A stretch of 64,000 nucleotides of DNA from an uncultured Desulfosarcina sp. (GTDB taxonomy: Bacteria > Desulfobacterota > Desulfobacteria > Desulfobacterales > Desulfosarcinaceae). Positions 28,112 through 36,930 of the stretch are shown here, one piece after another. Numbering within the stretch: the stretch's first letter is position 1; every line of letters begins with the position of its first letter. The notes under the pieces were generated by a model, which was given only the letters and a program-made list of their open reading frames with translations, did not search any database and was not told where the DNA came from. A program made the position numbers and the translations under genes. The stretch lies in the NCBI RefSeq assembly GCF_963668215.1, contig NZ_OY764190.1:6448001-6512000 (forward strand). Direction: 5' to 3'.

Positions 28112-28939
28112 CTACTTTTTAATCGGATTGACTGTCACCTCGCACGAAAGGACCTCATGGCCGAACGGATGGCCCCAATCCACCGTAAAAACATATTTGT
28201 CAACGTGATCGATGCGGCCGATCCGGTTGCCAATGCGCACCAACCGGCCTTCGGCCACATCGAAAACAATCCGGTAGGCGTCACCACCATCGACAATCGT
28301 TACCGAACCGAAATCGCTCGGGTAAACCGCACCGGGTTTGGGCTCGATACGGGTAATGATCGTATCAGTAGCCGCATCCACCGTTGTTACCGTAGCGGTG
28401 AATATATGATCGAAATCATACTGCTCACCGATGGCTGGTGGTTGCCCATGAAAGGCAACATACTGTTTCAGCGACTGGCGCTGTTCCTTTTTACAAGTAC
28501 GAACGCGTGTCTCTGTGTAGTAGCGAACATCACGCGGGAGGGTTTCGTTCGCATCTGTCTCCAATTTGATTGTCACCGTTTCCTCAGCTGGGAGTCCGGC
28601 CAGTTTTTTGTTCAGTTCGCGCCGGATGGCCTCTTCAATCCCGATGATTTTCGACTGACCCATAAACCTTTTTTCTTCAAGTCCGTCATCGGCGATTTTG
28701 CAGATATACGGGCCGAACTTCTCCGGAGAACGAAAAACAGGCGATTTTGTTTCCTTAGGATCTTGCACAGCATCGGCAAGCGTAGTGGCCGCCAATTCGT
28801 CGTTATTGAAACGACATGTATAATCGACTGTTACCGTGTCGCCTGCCTTGACAAAGGACTCGATTTTGGTCTCAGAAGATGCGCAACCCGTCAGCAACAC
28901 GGTGCAAAGCGCGAAAACAATCGTATTCCACAACTTCAT
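28112..28939 (-). CDS. FKBP/SlyD-like lipoprotein
   Basis: A 275-aa protein with lipobox LTGC (Cys19). The mature part starts with KAGDTVTVDYTCRFNN, the first strand of an FKBP-type fold, and ends with YVFTVDWGHPFGHEVLSCEV, the usual SlyD-like closing strand; the middle is an enlarged flap. It shares this frame with the downstream FKBP-thioredoxin lipoprotein. Periplasmic folding of exported proteins is inferred; isomerase residues were not checked against a structure, and activity may be lost. Confidence 0.65.
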   Translation of the reverse strand: MKLWNTIVFALCTVLLTGCASSETKIESFVKAGDTVTVDYTCRFNNDELAATTLADAVQDPKETKSPVFRSPEKFGPYICKIADDGLEEKRFMGQSKIIGIEEAIRRELNKKLAGLPAEETVTIKLETDANETLPRDVRYYTETRVRTCKKEQRQSLKQYVAFHGQPPAIGEQYDFDHIFTATVTTVDAATDTIITRIEPKPGAVYPSDFGSVTIVDGGDAYRIVFDVAEGRLVRIGNRIGRIDHVDKYVFTVDWGHPFGHEVLSCEVTVNPIKK

Positions 28940-29405
28940 TGCCGATATTCTCCACCATGGTCGGGATTGCCACAGCCAGATGAGGATCGTGCGACAGTAT
29001 TTAAAAATCAGGAATGTCCTGTGTCCTAAAAGCGATCATCTAAAAGAAAGCAGTTATATAATTTGGAATTGTTAGTACCGTATTAGAGTGTTTGGGTTCT
29101 TTCATTTCAAACTGTCCTATGACGAAAAAACCAAGTTCTCGCTATGACGGTTAATGAATTTCTAACAGGCACCCTTTAGAAACCAAATCGTAATAGCTTT
29201 TTCAGGCAACCGTTGGCCACACACCCGAAAGGAAGATGTGGATTCGTTGGATCGGCCTCCTGCCGCGATTAGACCGGCAATAATCCGGGTTGGAACCCGA
29301 TCCGATAAAAACCACTTTCGAAAAAAGCGTCTTCCTTAGAGTTCCCGGCCTCGTCATACCGGACTTAATTCAGCGAATTTGGACACATTGAAAAAGGAAC
29401 GTCAG
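28940..29405. other. Divergent intergenic region with a structured leader
   Basis: No gene is seen. The region lies between divergent lipoprotein genes and must hold both promoters. Its main content is the folded element at 29214-29303, described separately. Confidence 0.5.
29214..29303 (+). promoter_or_regulatory. Candidate structured 5' leader RNA of unknown class
   Basis: On the plus strand there is a hairpin CCACA/TGTGG (about 29217-29240). After it comes a multibranch element closed by GGATCGG (29249-29255) with CCGATCC (29297-29303), enclosing TGCCG/CGGCA (29261-29265, 29275-29279) and GGGT/ACCC. It sits about 100 nt upstream of the DUF1566 lipoprotein. It resembles no riboswitch class I can name with confidence. 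Confidence 0.35.
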
Positions 29406-30482
29406 ATGAAAAGTATTTGTTCAACGAATTGTATACCCTTGGCCTTGATCCTGTCTCTTTTCCTGCTCTCCGGATGCAGCGGCATCGGGTTACGAACTGA
29501 AAACCAGGAATCGCTCGAAACCATTCTTGCATCCCCGGCCTATTGGCTGCCCGTCCAATCCTTCACCAAACTCGATACCTCTGGCCAGTCCCTGAACAAA
29601 GACGCCCAAACCTGGTCCATGGTCCGCGACAACACAACCGGCCTTATCTGGGAGGTCAAGACCGAAGAAAAAGGGATCCACTATTTTAAACAAAAATACG
29701 ACTGGCAAACGGCCCAAACAGATTTCATCGGCCGGTTGAACCAAGAAAAATTCGGCGGCTACACCGATTGGCGTCTGCCCACTGCGAAGGAACTCGCCTC
29801 CATTGTCGACCGCACACAGTTCCTGCCTGCCATCGACACCAACTACTTTCCGTTAACCAACACCCAGAATTACTGGTGCGCCCAAACCTTTGCCGGAGAC
29901 GCGGCCAAGGTCTGGACGGTCCATTTCTGCCGCGGATATGTCGCACCATGGGACAAAACAACGCCGTGGTTCGCTCGCGCCGTTCATGGACCGGCCTTAC
30001 CGGCGACGAACCTTGTGGATAATGGCGATGGCACGATCACCGACCTCACCACCGGTTTGATGTGGCAACAAAAATATAAACACTCGCTGACCTGGTCCGA
30101 AGCACTGAGCTATTGTGAAAATCTCAAACTGGCAGGGCATTCCGATTGGCGGCTTCCCCATGTACATGAACTGCAAACGATTATCGATTACAGCCGCTTC
30201 AACCCGTCCGCCGATGGTACGCTATTAGCAATGAAACCGCTTACAGGAAAGAATCCGGCCGCCATCGAGCGGGCAAAATTGCCCATAGCGGATCCGAGGC
30301 TAACATTTTGGAGTTCCACCAAATATGAAAGCAGTCCGGAAAGAAGCATTTGGGTCGCTAACTTTAAAAAAGGCAGCTTAGCTCGATCTGTAAAAACACA
30401 ATCTTACGCGGTCAGGGCTGTTTGCCGAATCGATGGTAGGGCTACAATGACAAATAAAACGTCCTTTAAGGTCTCAGAGTAA
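29406..30482 (+). CDS. DUF1566 (Lcl-type) lipoprotein
   Basis: ATG 29406 is chosen because AAGGAAC lies 6 bp upstream; a longer frame from 29379 lacks one. The 358-aa product has lipobox LSGC (Cys24) and two DUF1566 repeats. Each has a DxTTGLxW opening, a W-x4-A segment, and the hallmark GYTDWRLPTAKEL or GHSDWRLPHVHEL. A segment with WARAVHGP or YAVRAVCR closes each repeat. DUF1566 is a C-type-lectin-like/formylglycine-enzyme-like fold found in surface proteins; its function is not known. It is monocistronic, with no plus-strand neighbour nearby. Confidence 0.85.
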   Translation: MKSICSTNCIPLALILSLFLLSGCSGIGLRTENQESLETILASPAYWLPVQSFTKLDTSGQSLNKDAQTWSMVRDNTTGLIWEVKTEEKGIHYFKQKYDWQTAQTDFIGRLNQEKFGGYTDWRLPTAKELASIVDRTQFLPAIDTNYFPLTNTQNYWCAQTFAGDAAKVWTVHFCRGYVAPWDKTTPWFARAVHGPALPATNLVDNGDGTITDLTTGLMWQQKYKHSLTWSEALSYCENLKLAGHSDWRLPHVHELQTIIDYSRFNPSADGTLLAMKPLTGKNPAAIERAKLPIADPRLTFWSSTKYESSPERSIWVANFKKGSLARSVKTQSYAVRAVCRIDGRATMTNKTSFKVSE

Positions 30483-31130
30483 ACGATGCCTGACACAAAA
30501 AACACTTTTAGTGAAAGCTTGTCCAACAGATAGAGAACGGTACTTTTAAATCTCAAGCTTATCCTTTTAGTTTTGCACCATTCTCACCGTGTTTCTCTGC
30601 TCCAGGGGGTGAACACCATGGTCAACAATAGGGAAGGCATCAGTGTGGCCTTTCCCCCTCGGCTGCTCTTTATCCCGAACCTGAGATAGACTGCGCGCGC
30701 CAATCCGCCTGAAAGCCTCAATGACTTTCATTCGGACGGGGCCGCCATTTGACCCAGTACATGTTAATATCCGTCGGCAAGGGCTGCAGACTTTCGCACG
30801 CAATCCATAATCTGTTGTAGCGACCAACCATTGCCGCCTGGATGCCGGAACAAGTCCGGCATGACGAGGTTGGAGCTTTTTGCGAGGCTGTCATATTTGG
30901 TATCAGCAGAAATACAAAAGACACAACGTTCGACTTCTATCCCGTACCATAGATGGTTTCCGATTGAGATAGTATTACCGATCGATGGGGGGATCGTTGC
31001 GCGAGTGGCAGACGATATTCAATATAAATAATACCTTGCCTTGGCAAGGTGGAGAAAAAAAGGCAAAAGAAGCCCTATCGAATGGTTTTCCCGAACTCGC
31101 AGGCGATGGGCTTTAGGCCAAACCGTCAAG
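30483..31130. other. Gene-free region
   Basis: About 650 bp without a supportable gene; the short frames on both strands have no ribosome sites or family features. It contains one dispersed hairpin, ATGCCGG/CCGGCAT around 30841-30862. A related but weaker sequence occurs near 32864-32890. Confidence 0.6.
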
Positions 31131-31160
31131 AAAAAGGGCCTGCCCCGAAAGGCAGGCCCT
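31131..31160 (-). terminator. Intrinsic terminator of the binding-protein-like gene
   Basis: A perfect 10-bp stem AGGGCCTGCC/GGCAGGCCCT has a 6-nt loop and is followed on the minus strand by TTTTTCTT. It lies 47 bp after the stop codon at 31207. Confidence 0.92.
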
Positions 31161-31206
31161 GCGTTGAATCAATTGGTCGCGTCAAGCTGTTGAATGAAAA
31201 GACAAC

Positions 31207-32787
31207 CTATTTGATCGCTTCGCCATCTCCGGCACGTCCGACAGTCATCTCTTCCTGTGCAGCCCAGAAATAAGCGGCGTTGCCCAGGGTAGCGGTGGTC
31301 AGGTTGGCAGAATTGCTGGAATAGTCGATCATGTCGTCAAGAATGTCTTTATAGACGGTGCCACTAGCGAAATCCTGATCCCGGTAGTAAACATGCTGGG
31401 CGGCCCAGAACTCGTAGGTTCCGTTGACGATGTTGGCGCGAGTAGGCTCAACGCCGTTGTATTTGGCAATGTGAGCGCCTTCCACATCCCCGACACCGCT
31501 GAAGGTCAACAATTTATCGGCATCCACGTAGCCCACTGCACAATCGAAGTTGGTGACGCATTTGGTCAGGTCGGAGGAACTTTCATAATGCCAGGTGGTT
31601 TCTCCATCGCTATCCGAGACAAGGGTTTGCCCGTCCATGACAGCCAGGTTCATGGTAGCATGGGTACCTGAACCGGAATGACGCATGCACCGCATAATGG
31701 GACAAGAGGTGTAGGACGGTCCGAAAGCCGACCAGTTGTTTACACTACCGGAAAAGATGCGCTGAGCCATGGTCTGGGTCAGGTTGTTGACCGGGACTTC
31801 CTTACAGTAAGTGTCAGCCAGTTCCACGTCCGGGCAGTCCTGGGCGACAGTACAAGTTCCGTCGTACCAAGTTTCTTCATTCAATTCACAAGTTTCCTCA
31901 TCCGTGTATGCCGAATTGGAACAATGAGGGGTGCCGCTGTTGAGACCGCCGTTACAAGCACCGTTAAGGCATTTATAGTAGCCGATACAATGGGTGGATA
32001 CCCCGGAGGCGCCACGGGGCGCATTATCACTTACAAGATCCCAGGTTGCATCGTTTGCTTCACAATCTTCCTGGTTGGTGTAATTTGCGTCTGAACAGAC
32101 GTAGTTGCTGTTCGGTACACAGGACCAGCCGTACTTGTCGTAGGCCTTGTCGTTGACCGTCGTGTCTTCGGTAGGTGCCGGTTTGGCGCAACGGTACTCG
32201 GTAGCCTTGTTGTTGACCAGGAAACCAAAGGGAACGACGATGGGGTTGAATTCCTGAAGGTTGGCAATGGTGCTGGCAGTGGGGAAACCGAGCTTAAGAG
32301 AGTTGAATTCTTCCCAGATTTCATCGGTGTCCTGGTCACCATCCACATAACCCGCTGTTCCAGTCTTGAAGGAGGTTCCCGCGACGTCAGAGGCACCCAG
32401 GTTGACCTGCACGGAAGTCAGGGAGGTACACTCGTGGTTTGCATCCTCTGCGCACATGGATTTGCTGCCTCCGACGGAAACGGCATTGATACCGGCATAG
32501 GATGCCTGGGAGGAGTACCGGATGAGAACGCTAGTACCGGTGCCGTAGGTATTGCAATTCTCGCCGTAGGCCATGCCGTGCTTGCTGTTGACCGCAGTCT
32601 GCGTAATCGAATTAGTATCACAGCCTGCCACGTTGGTAAGAAAATCCGGAGCGAGGTTCAGCCAGAACTTGTGCTGGGCCGAAGCGCCGTAGATGTTGAT
32701 TTCGTAATCGGCCGCGATAGACTGGCCGGCAAACATGCCCAGTACGGCGGCGCCGATGGCGATCCCTTTAATTACTTTCTTAAACAT
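31207..32787 (-). CDS. Secreted Cys-rich protein resembling a PstS-type substrate-binding protein
   Basis: ATG 32787 is chosen (AAAGGAG 8 bp upstream). The 526-aa product has a signal peptide (1-26) and an opening strand YEINIYGASAQHKFWLNL with a GTGTSVLIRYSS segment, as in phosphate-type periplasmic binding proteins. Inserted in the middle are about 20 cysteines and two copies of an 19-residue motif, C-S-x3-Y-T-x3-x-C-E-x-N-x2-T-W (Cys231-Trp249 and Cys289-Trp307). It stands alone, with no ABC permease nearby. The ligand is unknown; phosphate binding is not claimed. Confidence 0.6.
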   Translation of the reverse strand: MFKKVIKGIAIGAAVLGMFAGQSIAADYEINIYGASAQHKFWLNLAPDFLTNVAGCDTNSITQTAVNSKHGMAYGENCNTYGTGTSVLIRYSSQASYAGINAVSVGGSKSMCAEDANHECTSLTSVQVNLGASDVAGTSFKTGTAGYVDGDQDTDEIWEEFNSLKLGFPTASTIANLQEFNPIVVPFGFLVNNKATEYRCAKPAPTEDTTVNDKAYDKYGWSCVPNSNYVCSDANYTNQEDCEANDATWDLVSDNAPRGASGVSTHCIGYYKCLNGACNGGLNSGTPHCSNSAYTDEETCELNEETWYDGTCTVAQDCPDVELADTYCKEVPVNNLTQTMAQRIFSGSVNNWSAFGPSYTSCPIMRCMRHSGSGTHATMNLAVMDGQTLVSDSDGETTWHYESSSDLTKCVTNFDCAVGYVDADKLLTFSGVGDVEGAHIAKYNGVEPTRANIVNGTYEFWAAQHVYYRDQDFASGTVYKDILDDMIDYSSNSANLTTATLGNAAYFWAAQEEMTVGRAGDGEAIK

Positions 32788-32917
32788 TTTTTCAATCTCC
32801 TTTGGCATTGTTAACATATTGTTTTGATAAGTTATCCCTAATAGTTGCTCTAATTGATTTTTGGATGTCGGATCAAGTCCGGCCCGATATGATGAGTTAT
32901 TTTTCGAACCAGCACAA

Positions 32918-33622
32918 TTAGGCGTTGCGGCGGCGAATGCCGATCAGTCCCAGCAGTCCGGAGCCCAGCAGCCACACCGCGGCAGGAACCGGAACGGCGG
33001 CAGCGGTAATGGATGTAACAAGCGCACCGTTAACAAGGGTGATAACCAGGTCGTATCCGCTATCGACTGCCGTTGCGCTCTTCCATTTGTCAGTTGTTCC
33101 AATGGTGTAAAGGCTTAGGGTGATAATCGCATCCGTGTCTAAGTCGAAGGCACTCAAATCAATAACGCTAACCCCAGTGAAATACGACTGATCTTCGTCA
33201 ATGTTATCGATAAATACTTCGCTGGACTCTTGGTAAACCTGACCGTCAACTGCCGTGCTGTTGTTGTAAATGTATGACACCGATCCCGCGGGTGCACTCG
33301 AATACGTCAGGTTAAGTACCGGTTCCGCACTAAGTCCGTAGTAATAGGTCTTGGTTGAAAGATTGACAGATTTGTATCCGGCAGCTGCCAAATCAACTTC
33401 AGCCCATGTTGTGGCGCTAGAAAATGTATCTAGCGTTATCCCCGTGTTAACAGTCGTTTCACTCCAGCCATCGGCATACACGTCAATAAGGCTGACAGAA
33501 TATTCATTCGTATAATCGGTGAAAGCGGCATAGAATGTGCCAGAGGTATAGCTGGCACTTGCATTTGCAGCCACGCCTAAAACCATGCAGAGTCCAAGAA
33601 CAATTGTAAAAAGCTTTTTCAT
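32918..33622 (-). CDS. VPxPA-CTERM exosortase-sorted surface protein
   Basis: ATG 33622 follows GGAGG with 11-bp spacing. The 234-aa product has a signal peptide (about 1-25), a beta-rich body with many Tyr, Ser and Thr, and a C-terminal tripartite sorting signal: VPVPAAVWLLGSGLLGL, a hydrophobic run, and the basic RRR end. This matches VPLPA-type CTERM signals processed by exosortases. The exosortase at 2021-3100 is the likely partner. Translation appears to be controlled by the riboswitch in its leader, whose P1 extension pairs with the Shine-Dalgarno sequence. Confidence 0.85.
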   Translation of the reverse strand: MKKLFTIVLGLCMVLGVAANASASYTSGTFYAAFTDYTNEYSVSLIDVYADGWSETTVNTGITLDTFSSATTWAEVDLAAAGYKSVNLSTKTYYYGLSAEPVLNLTYSSAPAGSVSYIYNNSTAVDGQVYQESSEVFIDNIDEDQSYFTGVSVIDLSAFDLDTDAIITLSLYTIGTTDKWKSATAVDSGYDLVITLVNGALVTSITAAAVPVPAAVWLLGSGLLGLIGIRRRNA

Positions 33623-33633
33623 TTCGTTTTTTT

Positions 33634-33748
33634 CCTCCATAAGATAAAGTCTGACTTGGTTTTCCTTAGGCGGCCTGGCAATCTCGAACCGTTCGAGACC
33701 CATGGCTTTCCGACCCCCGGTCGCCCGGGGTGTGGCTTTATCTGGAGG
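33634..33748 (-). promoter_or_regulatory. c-di-GMP-I (GEMM)-like riboswitch masking the ribosome binding site
   Basis: The core is the same as the tpsB leader: GCCACACC, CCCCGG-GCGA-CCGGGG, GGTCGGAAAGCC, then a short P3 (TCTCGAA/TTCGAGA) and GCCAGGCCGCC. Flanking arms CCTCCAGATAAAG (33736-33748) and CTTTATCTTATGGAGG (33634-33649) pair over 14 positions around a 2-nt bulge, burying the GGAGG used by the downstream gene. This is a translational platform, unlike the terminator used at tpsB. Confidence 0.65.
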
Positions 33749-33877
33749 GTGGTTCGCCGATCCTCATGATCGCCAACCTGTTGGAATAGTTATTTAATTG
33801 AAGATTTGAAATTCCTTTCACCCCTGATCGTTTTCCTCCTTTGCCTCACCTCCTTTCCGGTTGCGGGTGAATGACAA

Positions 33878-33920
33878 TAAAAAAGCCCGGATTGCGAGTG
33901 CTGCTTCGCATTCCGGGCTT
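33878..33920 (-). terminator. Intrinsic terminator upstream of the VPxPA-CTERM leader
   Basis: Arms AAGCCCGGA (33883-33891) and TCCGGGCTT (33912-33920) extend inward by TTGCGA/TTCGCA, with a T-rich tail on the minus strand. A small CCTGA/TCAGG hairpin lies just before it (33928-33943). It either ends a transcript from further upstream or belongs to a longer regulated leader. Confidence 0.8.
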
Positions 33921-34090
33921 TCTGGTTCCTGAGAGTTTCAGGTCAGCAAAGGACCCCTGTTGATCGTTTGTCTGTATTTGCTGGTTTGATGTTCCGGCTT
34001 ATACCGGAGGATTATGAGAGAATTATTGTCTGTGCATTGGTTTTTGGTTAATTTTGATGACCTTTCGAATAAGCGTATTCAGTGTATTCT

Positions 34091-34157
34091 GTCATTCCCG
34101 CGCAGGCGGGAACCCATCAAGATCTAAAATTTTGGATTCCCGCCTGCGCGGGAATGA
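34091..34157. repeat. Inverted pair of dispersed palindromic repeats
   Basis: Copy one, gtcattcccgcgcaggcggg (34091-34115), and copy two in reverse (34132-34157) form a long interrupted palindrome around an AT-rich centre. Same family as the repeat at 23687. Such paired hairpins are typical REP-like elements. Confidence 0.85.
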
Positions 34158-34398
34158 TATGACTGGTGTATTCTTGTGAGCCTGTGGGTTTTGTGATTCT
34201 TTGTTTTTAGCTAACGATGAATCTGACAACATTTGCAATGAGGATTTATTATCCTTCGATTGTTAGGCTTTCGTTAAGGCCGGGTTTGAAGTTTGTTAAA
34301 CCCAAAAAACTATATTTTTATTAATTTCAATATGTTATAAATTTTTCAATGGATCTCAATACGTTAGTTGGAACAAAGCGTCAGTCGCCTGGAATCGC

Positions 34399-34572
34399 TC
34401 ACTTTCTTAAAATTTCCTCGAATTTTTCCACCCGTCCGATGTTACCCTGGGTGAAGTTCACCTTGATATAGCCGGTGAAATTCTCATTACGAATACTGGA
34501 CAGGTATTCGTACAACTCTTTCAACTTATCACTTTTTTTCATCTTCGGCTTTTGGATGACTTTAGCGGACAT
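34399..34572 (-). CDS. Small conserved-looking protein, DUF2292-like
   Basis: ATG 34572 (GGGA 7 bp upstream) gives a 57-aa protein: a basic N-terminus, then LKELYEYLSSIRNENFTGYI and a strand ending in GRVEKFEEILRK. The helix-strand-strand pattern with a terminal EKFEE resembles small DUF2292/YezD-type proteins. Function unknown. It is isolated, with no operon partner. Confidence 0.5.
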   Translation of the reverse strand: MSAKVIQKPKMKKSDKLKELYEYLSSIRNENFTGYIKVNFTQGNIGRVEKFEEILRK

Positions 34573-34998
34573 ATGCAATCCCGAAAATAGACCTTGATTG
34601 CCGTTAAAGAGACATCGCAATCCTCTTTTCCCGGCGCTTCAACTTCCTGATTTTTTCTCACATGGATTTTCGATCAGTTGCGGAGTCCGCGATGCGGGTC
34701 CGGATCGGGTCGGTCAACTCATGTTCCGAGTTTTTAGACATCCTATGTTAGACCTTGATTAGGGCTGGATGAAGAATTGATTAATCCTTACATCTATTTG
34801 TTATTACATAATTTTTATAGCATATGTTTTTCGGAGTGGCCTTAGACCCGTTGTCAAAAACAAAGCAAACGATGATTCTTTGCCAAACCCTCCTCTCACA
34901 GAAATCCTCACGATCTTCATTACAGATTTTTAACGCAAATTTAACACCCTGCAAACATAGTTGGCCCATTTATTGAGGTTAACCAAGAGCAGGCATTT
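34573..34998. other. Gene-free region
   Basis: About 425 bp, AT-rich toward the right end, between the small minus-strand gene and the plus-strand acyltransferase gene. I see no gene, hairpin with a T-run, or clear promoter boxes. Confidence 0.5.
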
Positions 34999-36888
34999 AT
35001 GAATGAACCGCAACCAAACGGGGGCAATATGATTCAAGACAGGCCTCAATCCATGCAGTCCCACCAACCGCTCATCAACCTCGGTCCTCGTTGCAACCAT
35101 TTGATCTCGGAAAAACTGGTTTCCTTGCCGATCCGGGCGATAGAGCGCCTGCTTGCCGTCGATGCGGTCAACCGCTGGTACGCCGATCTGATTGCCTGCG
35201 ATTCGCTGGATGCACCCTTTACCAAAATTCTCAACGTGCGCGACATATCCTATTTGCTTTCTGCCGACGATTTGGCCAAAATTCCGCGTCAAGGCCCGCT
35301 GGTTGTGGTAGCCAACCATCCCTTTGGGGGGCTGGAGGGCATCATTCTGGGCGATCTTCTCCAACGGGTTCGCCCGGACACCAAGGTCCTGGGCAACTAC
35401 CTTTTGGAGAAAATTGAACCCATCAAGGATTCCGTCATCCCGGTGGATCCCTTTGGCCGAAAATCTTCTGTCTCGTCCAATGCCAGGGCCTTCAGGACCT
35501 GCTTGAAATGGCTGAGAGCGGGCAACTGCCTGGTGGTCTTTCCCTCCGGCGAGGTTTCCCATTACAACTACACGCAACGCCGGATCATCGATCCGCCCTG
35601 GAGCGAGCACGTGGCTGCCTTGGCACGCATGAGCGGCGCTGCGGTACTGCCCGTATATTTTCCGGGGCGCAACAGCGTCCTGTTCAACCTCATGGGCATG
35701 ATTCACCCCCGTTTGCGAACGGCCATGCTGGGCCGGGAACTGGTGGCCAGACAGGGCGCTCGGATCCGTTTTTTCATCGGCCGTCCCATTGCCCAAAACC
35801 AGATGCAGACCCATGACAACGACCGTGACCTGATCCGCTGGCTGCGGTTTAAAACCTATTTCCTGGCCAACCGGTCGGACCGAGGCAGTCTTCCAGAAAA
35901 GCTGATCGGGAAAATCCCCAGACGCAAAACCATTCGCCAGGTCCATGAACCGATCAAACCGGTGGACCGCACCCTGCTGGCGGCCGAGGTGGCCGCCCTA
36001 CCCGAAGAAAACTGTCTGTTGCGCCACAAACACATGGCGGTCCTCGTGGCCGACAGCGAGCAGATTCCTCACCTGATGCGGGAAATCGGCCGACTGCGCG
36101 AAGTCACCTTTCGGGAGGTGGGCGAAGGCACCGGCAACGCCATGGACGTCGATCTTTTCGACAGCTACTACCGCCACCTCATCCTATGGAATACCGAAGC
36201 ATCGGAAATTGTTGGCGCCTACCGCATGGGCGATACCCGCGCCATACTCGATCAGCACGGCCGCAAAGGCCTCTACACCCACTCCCTTTTCCACCTTAAA
36301 TCCGAACTGCTGCGATACCTGGAAAACTCACTCGAGTTGGGCCGTTCCTTCATCCGCTCCGAATACCAGCGCCAGCCCAATTGCCTGGCCCTGTTGTGGA
36401 AAGGAATCGGCGCTTATCTGGTGCGCCACCCCCAGTACCGCATCCTTTTCGGGCCGGTAAGCATCAGCAACAACTACCACCGCGTGTCCAGGAACATCAT
36501 GGTCCGGTTCCTCCAGCGAAGCTGCACGGTAAAAGAACTCTCCGCCTACGTCCGTCCGCGCACGCCCCTGCGGCAATGGCCCAGCCGTGACATGCACCGC
36601 ATCGCCAGGCATCTGTCCGGCGGATCCATCGACGACGTCTCCATGATGGTGTCCGAGATCGAAGACGACGGCAAGCGGGTGCCGGTGCTGATCAAGCATT
36701 ACCTCAAACTCAACGGCCAGTTTATCGCCTTCAATGTGGATCGTGATTTTGCCGATGTCGTTGACGGTCTGGTGGTGGTCGACCTGTTGCAGACGGACAC
36801 CAAATTGCTGTATCGTTTCATGGGGGTGGATGGATGCCGGTTCTACCGGGAGAAATGGGAGGCAGGAATCGCAAAGCAGATGAGCTGA
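34999..36888 (+). CDS. Bifunctional acyltransferase, OlsF-like ornithine lipid synthase
   Basis: A 629-aa protein with two halves. Residues about 75-290 form a PlsC/OlsA-type O-acyltransferase with NHPFGG (Asn106-His107) and FPSGEVS (181-187); the usual HxxxxD is varied to HPFGGLE. Residues about 330-610 form an OlsB/GNAT-type N-acyltransferase (haemolysin-like) beginning at the LLAAEVAALPEENCLL region. Known OlsF proteins make ornithine lipids from ornithine and acyl donors. Membrane-lipid synthesis is inferred; other amino acids could be the head group. A second ATG at 35029 preceded by GGGGG is an alternative start. Confidence 0.78.
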   Translation: MNEPQPNGGNMIQDRPQSMQSHQPLINLGPRCNHLISEKLVSLPIRAIERLLAVDAVNRWYADLIACDSLDAPFTKILNVRDISYLLSADDLAKIPRQGPLVVVANHPFGGLEGIILGDLLQRVRPDTKVLGNYLLEKIEPIKDSVIPVDPFGRKSSVSSNARAFRTCLKWLRAGNCLVVFPSGEVSHYNYTQRRIIDPPWSEHVAALARMSGAAVLPVYFPGRNSVLFNLMGMIHPRLRTAMLGRELVARQGARIRFFIGRPIAQNQMQTHDNDRDLIRWLRFKTYFLANRSDRGSLPEKLIGKIPRRKTIRQVHEPIKPVDRTLLAAEVAALPEENCLLRHKHMAVLVADSEQIPHLMREIGRLREVTFREVGEGTGNAMDVDLFDSYYRHLILWNTEASEIVGAYRMGDTRAILDQHGRKGLYTHSLFHLKSELLRYLENSLELGRSFIRSEYQRQPNCLALLWKGIGAYLVRHPQYRILFGPVSISNNYHRVSRNIMVRFLQRSCTVKELSAYVRPRTPLRQWPSRDMHRIARHLSGGSIDDVSMMVSEIEDDGKRVPVLIKHYLKLNGQFIAFNVDRDFADVVDGLVVVDLLQTDTKLLYRFMGVDGCRFYREKWEAGIAKQMS

Positions 36889-36930
36889 AGGTTAAAAGGT
36901 GGAGGTTAAATGGAAAAATCTGCCAATATC

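Noticed and set aside
30567..30924. Short minus-strand frames in the 30.5-31 kb gap
   Set aside because: No ribosome sites, overlapping frames and a REP-like hairpin inside; not supportable as genes.
33920..34030. Possible glycine riboswitch on the minus strand (CTGAAACTCTCAGG resembles its 3' end)
   Set aside because: The conserved CCGAAGG-type core and the second aptamer half are missing; only the short tail-like motif and a terminator are present.
34930..35946. 338-codon minus-strand frame opposite the acyltransferase gene
   Set aside because: The plus-strand frame has clear PlsC and GNAT motifs; the antisense product has none.
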